Source: Saccharophagus degradans 2-40 (lineage in GTDB: Bacteria > Pseudomonadota > Gammaproteobacteria > Pseudomonadales > Cellvibrionaceae). From it: a DNA stretch of 64,000 nt. The notes beneath the pieces are model-generated. The model searched no databases, was not told where the DNA came from, and saw nothing but the letters and a program-made list of their open reading frames with translations. Location: the NCBI RefSeq assembly GCF_000013665.1, contig NC_007912.1, positions 4,993,532 to 5,057,531 on the forward strand. Reading direction: 5' to 3'. The translations under genes were made by a program, and so were the position numbers. Shown piece after piece: positions 30,160-38,390 of this stretch (the stretch's first letter is position 1; every line of letters begins with the position of its first letter).

Positions 30160-31941
30160 TTACTCTGCTTCTACTACCGTAATAGATACGCGAGGCACAT
30201 AGGCCTGCTGATATGAGCTATCACGATTCGCAGTATGATTTATTACTATTTCATACACGCCGGGTTGAGCAATACCAGGATGGGTAAGTATTACACTTTC
30301 TTGCGTTAGCGTAGCTTCATCTACCGTGAAATAGGCTTCATACAAATATTGATTATCGCCTTCGCGCAACCCAACCCCTTCGTGGGCAATTATTCCTAAG
30401 TTAATACCTTGCGCGGTTAAACTAAAAGGTTGCCCCGCTACAACTTGCGTTTGGGAAAGCGCTGTTATTTGGGGAAATTCTTTTACGTAGTTTATTTCGA
30501 TACTTTTATCTGGGAAGCGCGCATCTTCGCTAGAGAACGTTATAGTACCTGTACCAGTGCTATTATTGGGCAACGCCGCAATACCTTCTACGTTAAAAGT
30601 GTATTCAACAGAGCTATCCCCCCAGTAGTTTTCTCGTTCTTCGGGGGTAAGAAAATTACCGCTCGTATTTAGCAGTGTTATCCAAGGAGTAGTGGTGCTT
30701 GCTGTCCATTCACCTTGTGCTTGGCGGCTATTGTCTACATATGCAGATCTAGTTTCATTGCTATATAAGTATTGGTCGAATCGTACTTCGTTAAACTGAT
30801 TAAAAATATCAAAGCCATCTACCACATTAACAATTACATCAACGCTACCCGTAACTTGCGTGTAAAAAGTAGACCCGTGAATGCGCGCTCGATATGTGCC
30901 TAAAGGTAAATTTTCGGTACTGAGATCTAAATGTAAATAATCGTCAGAGCCACTCGGCCAACCTAACCAATCGGCACCATCTATATATTCAACTGTAAAT
31001 TCTTTGTAATCTAAAATATCGCGATTTTCACCAGTAATTAAATAACGCGTAGAATGATTATTATTTGGTGAGCCGTACAAAGCATCTATTTCTATTGGGT
31101 CTTCAAAGAAAATAAATTGGTTATTCGCACCACCTTCTCTACCCACTAAATAGTAAACGGTAAAAGGAATGGTGTTTTCAGAATTTGTAAAACCCAACGT
31201 GTAATTAAACGTATAAGATCCGTCCGCTAGGGTAGGGGTTGTTAATGTAAAACCTTCTTCACTGGCATTGGTAATTTGGAAGTCAGCTAACATTTGATCT
31301 GGGAATACTAATTCACCAAGCGACGCCGAAAGCTCAGTTTTATACTGCACAGCAACACCTGCCGTACCCGATTCCGCGTTAATCGCCACAAACTCTCTAT
31401 CGTAGTCTACTACTGTGGTGTTGCTGTAGTTTATCGGTTCCATACGGAAACCTGATTTCGGAATAACAATGTTATACGGCAAGGTTAAGGGCGAATTTGC
31501 TAAATGGTTGTTACAGTTGGCGTCGCTACAAAGATATATAGAAATGTTGCCCGTATATGTGCCGCCCCACAGGGTTTCGTGGGTTTCTATTTGAGCACTC
31601 ACACTATCGGTGTCTTGATAGAAGGTAATAGACCTAAATGTTTCAACATCCGCATCTGCACCAACATATAGGGTTGATACACCGAGATCACCGCTGGCAG
31701 TGCCCGTAACAAACAATACTTGAACCTCACCTGCAACTGAAGCTTGATGATTAATACTGCTTGGGCTGAGCGAAACCGTTAGCGAACTATTAGAGTTGCC
31801 ACCACTAGTGGAGCTGGAACTGGAACCAGTGCTTGAACCACCGCCGCTCGAAGTGGCTGTGCCTCCGCCGCCTCCACAGCCGGATAAAACACACGCCACT
31901 ACAAATATGGCAATTTTTCTAAACACACTCTGTTTGTACAC
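30160..31941 (-). CDS. Surface lipoprotein with Gly/Ser linker and repeated beta domains
   Basis: 593 residues. The lipobox LSGC is followed by a Gly/Ser/Thr-rich tether (about residues 23-53, several Ser and Gly runs). The rest consists of beta-sandwich modules. The first (about 54-155) starts SLSPSSINHQASVAG, and the region near 385-480 (WTASTTTPWITLLN) has BACON/Ig-like character. The last module (about 490-590) begins ITALSQTQVVAGQPFSL like an IPT/TIG domain. Such proteins display binding modules on the cell surface, often for polysaccharide. No catalytic site is seen and the ligand is unknown. It appears monocistronic. Confidence 0.75.
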   Translation of the reverse strand: MYKQSVFRKIAIFVVACVLSGCGGGGGTATSSGGGSSTGSSSSSTSGGNSNSSLTVSLSPSSINHQASVAGEVQVLFVTGTASGDLGVSTLYVGADADVETFRSITFYQDTDSVSAQIETHETLWGGTYTGNISIYLCSDANCNNHLANSPLTLPYNIVIPKSGFRMEPINYSNTTVVDYDREFVAINAESGTAGVAVQYKTELSASLGELVFPDQMLADFQITNASEEGFTLTTPTLADGSYTFNYTLGFTNSENTIPFTVYYLVGREGGANNQFIFFEDPIEIDALYGSPNNNHSTRYLITGENRDILDYKEFTVEYIDGADWLGWPSGSDDYLHLDLSTENLPLGTYRARIHGSTFYTQVTGSVDVIVNVVDGFDIFNQFNEVRFDQYLYSNETRSAYVDNSRQAQGEWTASTTTPWITLLNTSGNFLTPEERENYWGDSSVEYTFNVEGIAALPNNSTGTGTITFSSEDARFPDKSIEINYVKEFPQITALSQTQVVAGQPFSLTAQGINLGIIAHEGVGLREGDNQYLYEAYFTVDEATLTQESVILTHPGIAQPGVYEIVINHTANRDSSYQQAYVPRVSITVVEAE

Positions 31942-32026
31942 TTTGGTTCACCTTGGATGATTTGTTTTTTTATAGACAACCCAGAAGGCTGTTACCTCCA
32001 AATGCCTAAAAAACATACAATATATA

Positions 32027-32288
32027 GGAACCTCTGATTAACCCCAACCGCTTTTTGGCTTTCAGGCATTTTTGTCCTCTAGGCATTTTATCGAGGCATA
32101 GTGGTTGTCTGTCGAAATACAATAACAACGAGGACGAGAATGCCTGAAAGCCCCGTAGGGCGTGGCAAAAACGTCCATCCGCTTCGTTGTTGTTCTTACT
32201 AAGGACTAAGACCATTAGCCGCGAAGAACGCCTTGCGACTGGACGTTTTGGCTCTCGCAAAAAGCAATTGGGGTTAATCAGAGTTTCC
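32027..32288. mobile_element. 262-bp MITE-like element with long terminal inverted repeats
   Basis: The ends are near-perfect inverted repeats of about 30 bp (outer bases GGAACCTCTGATTAACCCC and GGGGTTAATCAGAGTTTCC) with three to four mismatches. The flanks repeat TATA on both sides (32023-32026 and 32289-32292), a probable target duplication of TA or TATA. Inside are two further arms: GGCTTTCAGGCATT with AATGCCTGAAAGCC, and AAAAACGTCCA with TGGACGTTTT. A single strand could thus fold into a three-way structure. There is no transposase gene; an 84-codon frame at 32006-32260 only reflects the repeats. Confidence 0.75.
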
Positions 32289-32486
32289 TATAATTAATTT
32301 ATTCTACGCGAACACTATTTACTGTATTTCACCTTGTTTAGACCATCCCCACGCCCAACTCAACCTATAACATTTTCATAACATTTGGCTTAATTAGGGC
32401 GCTAAAGTTGGGCCGATGCGGTCAAATACCCTAAGATGAAAGACAACACAGCACGTTTCAATAACTGATTAGACCGGTATTTAAAG

Positions 32487-33488
32487 ATGGCTAACAAAAA
32501 CTTGGGTTTGCTAGGCGAGCAATTCGTAACAGATGAAAGTACCTACCTTAATCGCCGCGGGTTATTAAAGGCGCTGGGGTTTGGTGGCGCGATGGCAGCT
32601 ATGCCTGCTCAGGCGGGTGTTTTTGATTTATTTGGCGGTGACGACGAGGCAAAAAGCCCTATCTTCCAGCGCAAGCCGCTGGCCTATAAAACCCAACACC
32701 CCAAGCCAGATTTAATACTCACCCCAGAACAAAAGGTGATGACCCACAATAACTTCTACGAATTTGGCACCGCCAAAACCGACCCAGCCAACAACGGGCA
32801 GGGCATGCAAGTAGAGCCTTGGACCTTAAAGGTAGAGGGCGAAGTGGGTAAACCCGGCACGGTAGATGTGTGGCAGTGGATGCAAAAAGCCGGCTTGGAA
32901 GAGCGTATCTACCGCATGCGCTGCGTTGAAGCCTGGTCGATGGTGATTCCGTGGATTGGTTTCGAGTTAGGCAAGTTTTTACAGCAGTTCGAGCCAACCA
33001 GCCGCGCCAAATACGTTGCTTTCGAAACCCTGTACGACCCGGAACAGTTTCCCGGCCAAAAAAGTCGCAGGCTTGGCGGCGGTATAGATTACCCCTATGT
33101 AGAGGGCTTGCGCATGGATGAAGCCATGCACCCTTTAACCCTGTTAAGTGTGGGCTTATACGGCAAAACACTCGCCCCGCAAAACGGCGCCCCCATCCGC
33201 TTAGTCGTGCCTTGGAAATACGGCTTTAAGGGTATTAAATCCATAGTAAAAATTAAATTAGTAGAGAAAATGCCACCAACTACGTGGAATTTACTCGCCA
33301 GCGGCGAATACGGCTTTTACGCCAACGTTAACCCCGCCGTAGATCACCCGCGCTGGTCGCAAGCTACTGAGCGGTTTATAGGTGCAGGCGCGCTTAGCGT
33401 TAAACGCCAACCAACCTTGCCTTTTAACGGCTATGGCGAGCAGGTTGCCTCGTTATACACAGGTATGGATTTAAAGAAATTCTACTAA
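32487..33488 (+). CDS. msrP: Protein-methionine-sulfoxide reductase catalytic subunit MsrP
   Basis: 333 residues, a periplasmic molybdopterin enzyme (YedY). The twin-arginine signal [10 protein letters not shown] directs folded export by Tat. MRCVEAWSM contains Cys146, the molybdenum ligand, and the sulfite-oxidase-fold core runs from about 75 to 300. It repairs oxidised methionine in envelope proteins using electrons from MsrQ. The next gene overlaps its stop codon by one base. Confidence 0.95.
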   Translation: MANKNLGLLGEQFVTDESTYLNRRGLLKALGFGGAMAAMPAQAGVFDLFGGDDEAKSPIFQRKPLAYKTQHPKPDLILTPEQKVMTHNNFYEFGTAKTDPANNGQGMQVEPWTLKVEGEVGKPGTVDVWQWMQKAGLEERIYRMRCVEAWSMVIPWIGFELGKFLQQFEPTSRAKYVAFETLYDPEQFPGQKSRRLGGGIDYPYVEGLRMDEAMHPLTLLSVGLYGKTLAPQNGAPIRLVVPWKYGFKGIKSIVKIKLVEKMPPTTWNLLASGEYGFYANVNPAVDHPRWSQATERFIGAGALSVKRQPTLPFNGYGEQVASLYTGMDLKKFY

Positions 33489-34081
33489 TGCAAAGCAAAC
33501 TAAAGCGCCTTGCTCCTTTTTTACAAATGTGCGTGCACATCTTCGCGTTACTACCACTGTTGTGGTTGTTTTACGCCGTGCCCAAGGGCTTGTTAGGGGG
33601 CGACCCGGTAAAAGAACTTATCCACTATTTAGGTTTGGGTGGGCTACGCTTATTACTGCTTTCGCTGCTAATTACACCATTGGTGAAAAAATTTAAGCTC
33701 GGCCCGCTTATAAAATTGCGTCGCCCACTGGGGCTGTGGTGCTTTACTTGGGTGAGCTTACATTTTGCCGCGTGGATGGGCTTAGATTTAGCGTTAATGT
33801 GGGGCCTAATAGGCGAAGAGCTGGTTAAACGCACCTATATTGTGGTGGGTTTTATTGCATGGCTTATATTGCTAGCGCTGGCGATTACCTCTATACCTGT
33901 ATTAATGCGCACAATGGGTAAACGCTGGCGCCAACTGCACCGCGGCGTATATTGGGTTGCCGTGCTGGCCTGTTTACACTTTTATTGGTCGGTAAAAAGC
34001 GGCTGGGTAGAGCCCGCAGTATACGCAGCCATAGCATTAGTGCTTTTATGGCCTAGAAAGCGCAATATGGTGCCTTGGTAA
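33488..34081 (+). CDS. msrQ: Haem-binding membrane subunit MsrQ
   Basis: 197 residues with about six membrane helices. Conserved His residues within helices (SLHFAAWMG, LHRGVYWVAVLACLHFYW) are the expected haem ligands. It passes electrons from the respiratory chain or a flavin reductase to MsrP. ATG and the msrP stop overlap (TAATG), so translation is coupled. Confidence 0.95.
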   Translation: MQSKLKRLAPFLQMCVHIFALLPLLWLFYAVPKGLLGGDPVKELIHYLGLGGLRLLLLSLLITPLVKKFKLGPLIKLRRPLGLWCFTWVSLHFAAWMGLDLALMWGLIGEELVKRTYIVVGFIAWLILLALAITSIPVLMRTMGKRWRQLHRGVYWVAVLACLHFYWSVKSGWVEPAVYAAIALVLLWPRKRNMVPW

Positions 34082-34314
34082 GTAGGCCTGCACACTAAGG
34101 TTTGAGAACTCTAATTTGCAACTAAAATTTACAACTATAACTAGCAAATAAAACCGGCAAACATAACCACCTAAGCCAAACCCAAAAGCCGCTATACTTC
34201 ATCTACATATCTGTTCACCAATTATAGATAACTCGCTAATATAGATTAGCTATTAACAATTGAAAGCAAGATCAACAACCAGAGAAGGGATACTCACACA
34301 ACAAGGTATCTACA

Positions 34315-35085
34315 ATGCTAAAACCCTTCTTTTTAGGCGCAAGCCTTACACTTTCCCTAATAGCTGGCTGCGGCAGCGCACCGGTAAAAATGGCAGACCC
34401 AGCTACGCGCAATACCACCTTTCCAGAGTATGTAACCACACCGCGCATAATGATTGTGGGCGACTCTATTTCTGCAGGGCCGGGCTGTTACAAAAAACAC
34501 CTCAAAGCCAACTTAACCAACGCGGGCATAACCAACTACCAATTTGTAGGCAGCTATAGCGACGATTGCGGCGGTAATGTTATGCACAGCGCGGTAAGTT
34601 GCTCTACCACTGCAAACTTTTTGGACCACGAATTTTCGCTACCCAATTGCTTTGCCGACAAAAAATTCGCCGGTATTACCAAGCTAATGCAAGATAACAA
34701 ACCCGATATGGTTATGCTGCAGCTAGGCGTGAACGATGTATGGGGCGGCAGCACATCGGTAAGTTACGTAACCGACAACTACACCAAGCTTGTAAAAAAA
34801 ATGCGCGCGCAAAACCCGCATGTGGTAATAGTTGTGGCGCAAATTCATAAAATTATTACCGACAACTGCGACAATATGGGCAGCTACCGCAACGCCGAAA
34901 TGCTTGTACAAGCCGTACCCGCTTGGGCGCGCGCAAATAGCACACAGCAATCGCCCATTTACGTGGCCGATTTATGGACCAATTCGGACCCCAAACAGGC
35001 GCCCGATTGTGTTCACCCAGGCGAAGCCGGTGCCGAGCGTATGGGGCTAAATTGGTTTAACGCGCTCAAACCTTTGCTGCAATAA
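34315..35085 (+). CDS. SGNH/GDSL hydrolase lipoprotein (CE3-like esterase)
   Basis: 256 residues. The lipobox IAGC anchors it to a membrane. SGNH blocks: IVGDSISAGPG (catalytic Ser), LGVNDVWGG (Gly/Asn oxyanion block) and DCVHPGEAGAERM (Asp-x-x-His). The arrangement resembles carbohydrate esterase family 3 acetylxylan esterases, so it may remove acetyl groups from polysaccharides; the exact substrate cannot be read from sequence. AAGGT lies 8 bases before the ATG. Confidence 0.85.
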   Translation: MLKPFFLGASLTLSLIAGCGSAPVKMADPATRNTTFPEYVTTPRIMIVGDSISAGPGCYKKHLKANLTNAGITNYQFVGSYSDDCGGNVMHSAVSCSTTANFLDHEFSLPNCFADKKFAGITKLMQDNKPDMVMLQLGVNDVWGGSTSVSYVTDNYTKLVKKMRAQNPHVVIVVAQIHKIITDNCDNMGSYRNAEMLVQAVPAWARANSTQQSPIYVADLWTNSDPKQAPDCVHPGEAGAERMGLNWFNALKPLLQ

Positions 35086-35110
35086 ACAACACAACGTATT
35101 ATTGGCGCAC

Positions 35111-35132
35111 GCCCTAGTAAATCTGCTAGGGC
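35111..35132. terminator. Stem-loop after the SGNH hydrolase gene
   Basis: GCCCTAG pairs with CTAGGGC around an 8-base loop, about 25 bp after the stop codon. There is no T-tract, so it is a weak terminator candidate. Confidence 0.35.
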
Positions 35133-35298
35133 GCTGTACACTAACAAACCCACTAAAAACCTATTAATTATTTAGATTACAATGGCAATAAGTGAATTCG
35201 AAATAAAACGCTGCGAAAAAGTGATTTAAAATGGCACAAGTACCCACCACAACCCGAGGTGAAAAGCCTAGAAGCATTTACCGAACTAGTTATTAAAG

Positions 35299-35916
35299 AT
35301 GAAAATGCTTACTTCTTTGGCTAACCACAAACAGCAAGCCCTAAGCCAACTTAAAACGGCAATAGAGGCTTACCAGCCGCTTAGCCAAAGTACGTGGCTA
35401 GCTATGCAACAGCTTTGCAGTTTAGCTCGGCTAGATAAAAACCAAACTCTTTACCCTGTGGGGACTATTCCTAAAAGTTTTGCGTTTGTGGTGAGTGGTT
35501 TGGTGCGCGTATTTATTACCGATGAAAAGGGCAGTGAATACAATAAGCACTTTTTTACCGAAGCCATGTTCCCCGGCGCCATGACATCGCTGTTAACCCA
35601 AACGCCTTCGCTTTATTGTTATCAAGCCATTGAGCAAAGCGTAGTTATAGAAATAGATTTTAAAGGCTACCGCGAGCTATTGCTGCAAGCCGATGACCTA
35701 AAACTATTTCATATTTACTACTTAGAAAAAAATTGGCTGCTCGCCAAAGATGCCCGCGAAGTAGAAATAGTGCAACAGGATGCGAGCGAACGCTATGCAC
35801 AGTTTGTAGAAAATAATAACGCACTGGCGCAGCGCTTACCGCAGTACCATATTGCCTCCCACCTTGGTATAACCCCCACCCAATTAAGCCGCATACGTAA
35901 AAAATTATTGGTTTAA
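35299..35916 (+). CDS. Crp/Fnr-family transcriptional regulator
   Basis: 205 residues. The cyclic-nucleotide-binding-like domain (about 35-130; ALVVSGLVRVFITDEKG-type jelly roll, here FVVSGLVRVFITDEKGSEY) precedes the dimer helix and a short C-terminal HTH (IASHLGITPTQLSRIRKKL). The cAMP-contact residues of true Crp are not obvious, so the signal is unknown. Many such short members regulate neighbouring transporters; here a DMT exporter and a GNAT gene follow on the same strand. No clear ribosome site is visible. Confidence 0.85.
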   Translation: MKMLTSLANHKQQALSQLKTAIEAYQPLSQSTWLAMQQLCSLARLDKNQTLYPVGTIPKSFAFVVSGLVRVFITDEKGSEYNKHFFTEAMFPGAMTSLLTQTPSLYCYQAIEQSVVIEIDFKGYRELLLQADDLKLFHIYYLEKNWLLAKDAREVEIVQQDASERYAQFVENNNALAQRLPQYHIASHLGITPTQLSRIRKKLLV

Positions 35917-36034
35917 CGCTTTTTATCAACCACTTTATCGAACTATTTTTCACGCTATTTATCAACCTATGTAAATGCTTTAGTGGTGAACACCTTGTAT
36001 TTTGGTGTTTGTGTTCACAACTGAAGGCAACCTT

Positions 36035-36493
36035 ATGCAACATACCATCGCTATTTTACCCGCCATGCTTGCGCTGTTAGCTGGGGCTGCTATTGCTGTG
36101 CAAGCCAGCCTTAACGCCAAGCTTGGGGTACTTATTCACCACCCACTTATAGCTACCAGCGTAGCCTTTAGTTGCGCTGCTTTGTGTGCCGTTGCAATGG
36201 TACTTATTACCACACGGTATTATCCGCCCTTACACCTCATTAAAAGCGTGCCCATTTATATGTGGTTTAGTGGCGGGTTACTTAGCGCATTTGGTGTGGG
36301 TATGTTTTATTTTTTAATCCCAAAAATGGGAGTAGGGTCGTTAATGAGCTACGCCCTTACAGGGCAAATAGTTATTGCTATTGTTGCTAGCCATTTCGGT
36401 TGGTTTGGTTTACCGCAAGCCACTATTACCGCCACCAAAGCTTGCGGCATGTTCGCCCTTGTGGGCGGCATAGTGCTAATTAATTGGGTGTAG
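36035..36493 (+). CDS. DMT-family transporter, YdcZ (DUF606) type
   Basis: 152 residues from ATG 36035, preceded by GAAGG; an in-frame upstream start lacks a ribosome site. Five membrane helices. LLAGAAIAVQASLNAKLG is the hallmark of the YdcZ group of half-size drug/metabolite transporters, thought to work as dimers. The substrate is unknown. The GNAT gene starts 4 bp after its stop codon, so the two probably form an operon under the upstream Crp/Fnr regulator. Confidence 0.82.
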   Translation: MQHTIAILPAMLALLAGAAIAVQASLNAKLGVLIHHPLIATSVAFSCAALCAVAMVLITTRYYPPLHLIKSVPIYMWFSGGLLSAFGVGMFYFLIPKMGVGSLMSYALTGQIVIAIVASHFGWFGLPQATITATKACGMFALVGGIVLINWV

Positions 36494-36497
36494 ATAA

Positions 36498-37295
36498 ATG
36501 CAAACACACAATGCGGTAGCTACACCCAATGCTCTTTTACTGGAAGAAGCCAATTTACATAACCTTAAAACCCTGTGGCACACTTACGGCAGTAAGCTTG
36601 TGCACAAACAAAATGGGTTGACGCTTTGGCGCAATACGGGCTGGCCGCACCGCGCTTGGTTTGACATAAATGAGCCACACCCATCGCCAAATACAACAAG
36701 CGATAGTAACGGCGAACTCGTTGCAGCCATACAACAGTTACCAAAAGGCACTGTGCTGCCGCTATACCCACATTTATTGCACAATAGCCCAGTCGCGACG
36801 GCGTTAGCAACGTGCACGTTTAATGGGCCAGAGTTTATGCAACAGGCCATGGTGTTGGCCTTAGAGAATTTTAAACCAAACACAAAAGGTTACCCGCCCG
36901 AGCTTAATTTTAAAACGGTAACCACTCAACCCAGCCTTAAAGCATGGTGCGCAGTAGCCAGCGCGGCGTTTGGCTACAACGTGGCTATAGCGAATGCACA
37001 ACAGCTTTTAGAGCAGCCCAATGCGTTGCTTATTCTTGCGTACAAAAACGCTGTGCCAGTTGCTACTGCACTGGTACTGTTAACAGGGCATACCGCTGGT
37101 ATTCATCAGGTAGGGGTGTTGCCCACACAACAGGGGCAAGGGTGGGCAAAGGCTATCATGCAGTTTGTATTAAGCTATGCGGTGCAACAAAAAGCTCGGC
37201 ACGCGGTGTTGCAAGCATCTGCCGCGGGCGAGCCGCTATATAAGCAACTTGGTTTTAACGCGCAGTTTTTAATAAAAAACGTCGTATTAAGCTAA
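36498..37295 (+). CDS. GNAT-family N-acetyltransferase
   Basis: 265 residues. The GNAT domain is C-terminal (about 140-262). VGVLPTQQGQGWAKAIM is the acetyl-CoA pyrophosphate-binding motif A, and LYKQLGFNAQF is motif B. The N-terminal half (about 1-135) is an extra domain of the kind seen in two-domain acetyltransferases. The acceptor is unknown. The tight link to a small-molecule exporter hints at modification and export of the same compound. Confidence 0.82.
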   Translation: MQTHNAVATPNALLLEEANLHNLKTLWHTYGSKLVHKQNGLTLWRNTGWPHRAWFDINEPHPSPNTTSDSNGELVAAIQQLPKGTVLPLYPHLLHNSPVATALATCTFNGPEFMQQAMVLALENFKPNTKGYPPELNFKTVTTQPSLKAWCAVASAAFGYNVAIANAQQLLEQPNALLILAYKNAVPVATALVLLTGHTAGIHQVGVLPTQQGQGWAKAIMQFVLSYAVQQKARHAVLQASAAGEPLYKQLGFNAQFLIKNVVLS

Positions 37296-37410
37296 ATGGC
37301 CGAGAAAACACGGCAATGCTCTGCCTGCAGCGGCCCGTTGTATTTACGTTCTAATATTGTGCTCTAAATTTGGTCTATTATTAAGCAATAACCCTATTTA
37401 GAGACTCTTC

Positions 37411-38295
37411 ATGCGTGCCGTTTTATCTTACTTATTGGTTGTTTGCCCGCTAATACTCACTTGCTTGTGTGGCGGGGTTAGCGCGCAGCAAACGACCGTG
37501 TTTTATACTCCAGCCAAAGAAAAAAACGAAGATGGGCGTCGCACCTATGCCCACAACCTGTTGAAAATGGCACTAGATAAAACCGTTGCCGAATATGGCC
37601 CTTACCAACTTATAGAAATACCCAATTTATCTATCAAGCGCATGCATTTAATTGCTAATAGTGATGAGTATAAAAATTTTATTGTTAAGTTTACCTATAG
37701 CGACAGCTACCAAGAAGACCTTATATACGCGCCATACCCCGCTGAGTTTGGCGGCATGGGCTATAGGGTGTGCTTTGTAGCGCCGGAGTTTTTACAAGAA
37801 AGCAATAAGGTTACTACGCTTGCAGAATTGCAAAAATACACCATAGGGCAGGGGATAAATTGGCCTGATATAAAAATTATTCGTGCAAACAACATTAACG
37901 TAACCGAAGTGCAATACAATAAAAGTTTATTTAGCATGACCGATAAAGGCAGGTTCGACTTTTTTTGCCGAGGTATTACCGAGCCAGGTTGGGAAATGAA
38001 AAAATTTGGTCGCGACTTTCCTTTGGCACTAAATACGAGTTTTGTATTGCGCTACAACTTACCTCGATTTTTCTACACCAATAAAAAAAATAAAGCGGCA
38101 ATTAAGCGTATTGCGTTGGGCTTAAAGCGCGCCCTTGAAGATGGATCGGCGCACGCTTACTACCAATCGCTGTATAAAGACTATATCGATTACGTTCAAT
38201 TAGAAAAACGTACCATTATTGATTTAGAAAACCCCGATTTACGTTTTATAGATAGCACTTACCAAAACTATATAATTCCCATTAATAAAATATAG
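37411..38295 (+). CDS. Exported solute-binding-like protein, paralogue 1
   Basis: 294 residues with a signal peptide ending VSAQQ. The body looks like a two-lobed extracellular solute-binding fold without a transporter partner. Conserved stretches shared with the gene at 52919 include MALDKTVAEYGPYQL, YAPYPAEFG, GYRVCFVAPEFLQESN, RFDFFCRGI and LPRFFYTN. Two conserved cysteines (in RVCFVAP and FFCRG) may form a disulfide. No ABC permease or ATPase lies nearby, so it may sense or scavenge rather than feed an importer. It converges with the phytase gene. Confidence 0.7.
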   Translation: MRAVLSYLLVVCPLILTCLCGGVSAQQTTVFYTPAKEKNEDGRRTYAHNLLKMALDKTVAEYGPYQLIEIPNLSIKRMHLIANSDEYKNFIVKFTYSDSYQEDLIYAPYPAEFGGMGYRVCFVAPEFLQESNKVTTLAELQKYTIGQGINWPDIKIIRANNINVTEVQYNKSLFSMTDKGRFDFFCRGITEPGWEMKKFGRDFPLALNTSFVLRYNLPRFFYTNKKNKAAIKRIALGLKRALEDGSAHAYYQSLYKDYIDYVQLEKRTIIDLENPDLRFIDSTYQNYIIPINKI

Positions 38296-38354
38296 CTCTC
38301 GCTAGGTTAACCTTACTCCATTGCGCCGATTTATATGGGGCTACTACTTATATT

Positions 38355-38376
38355 GGGCCTACTATATCGTAGGCCC
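38355..38376. terminator. Bidirectional terminator between binding protein and phytase genes
   Basis: GGGCCTAC pairs with GTAGGCCC around a 6-base loop, between two convergent genes. Short T-rich tails (GTTT and, on the other strand, AATA) make it moderate in strength. Confidence 0.55.
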
Positions 38377-38390
38377 GTTTAGTGCTGCTG

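Noticed and set aside
32006..32260. Minus-strand 84-codon frame
   Set aside because: It lies almost entirely inside the MITE-like inverted repeats and reflects their structure.
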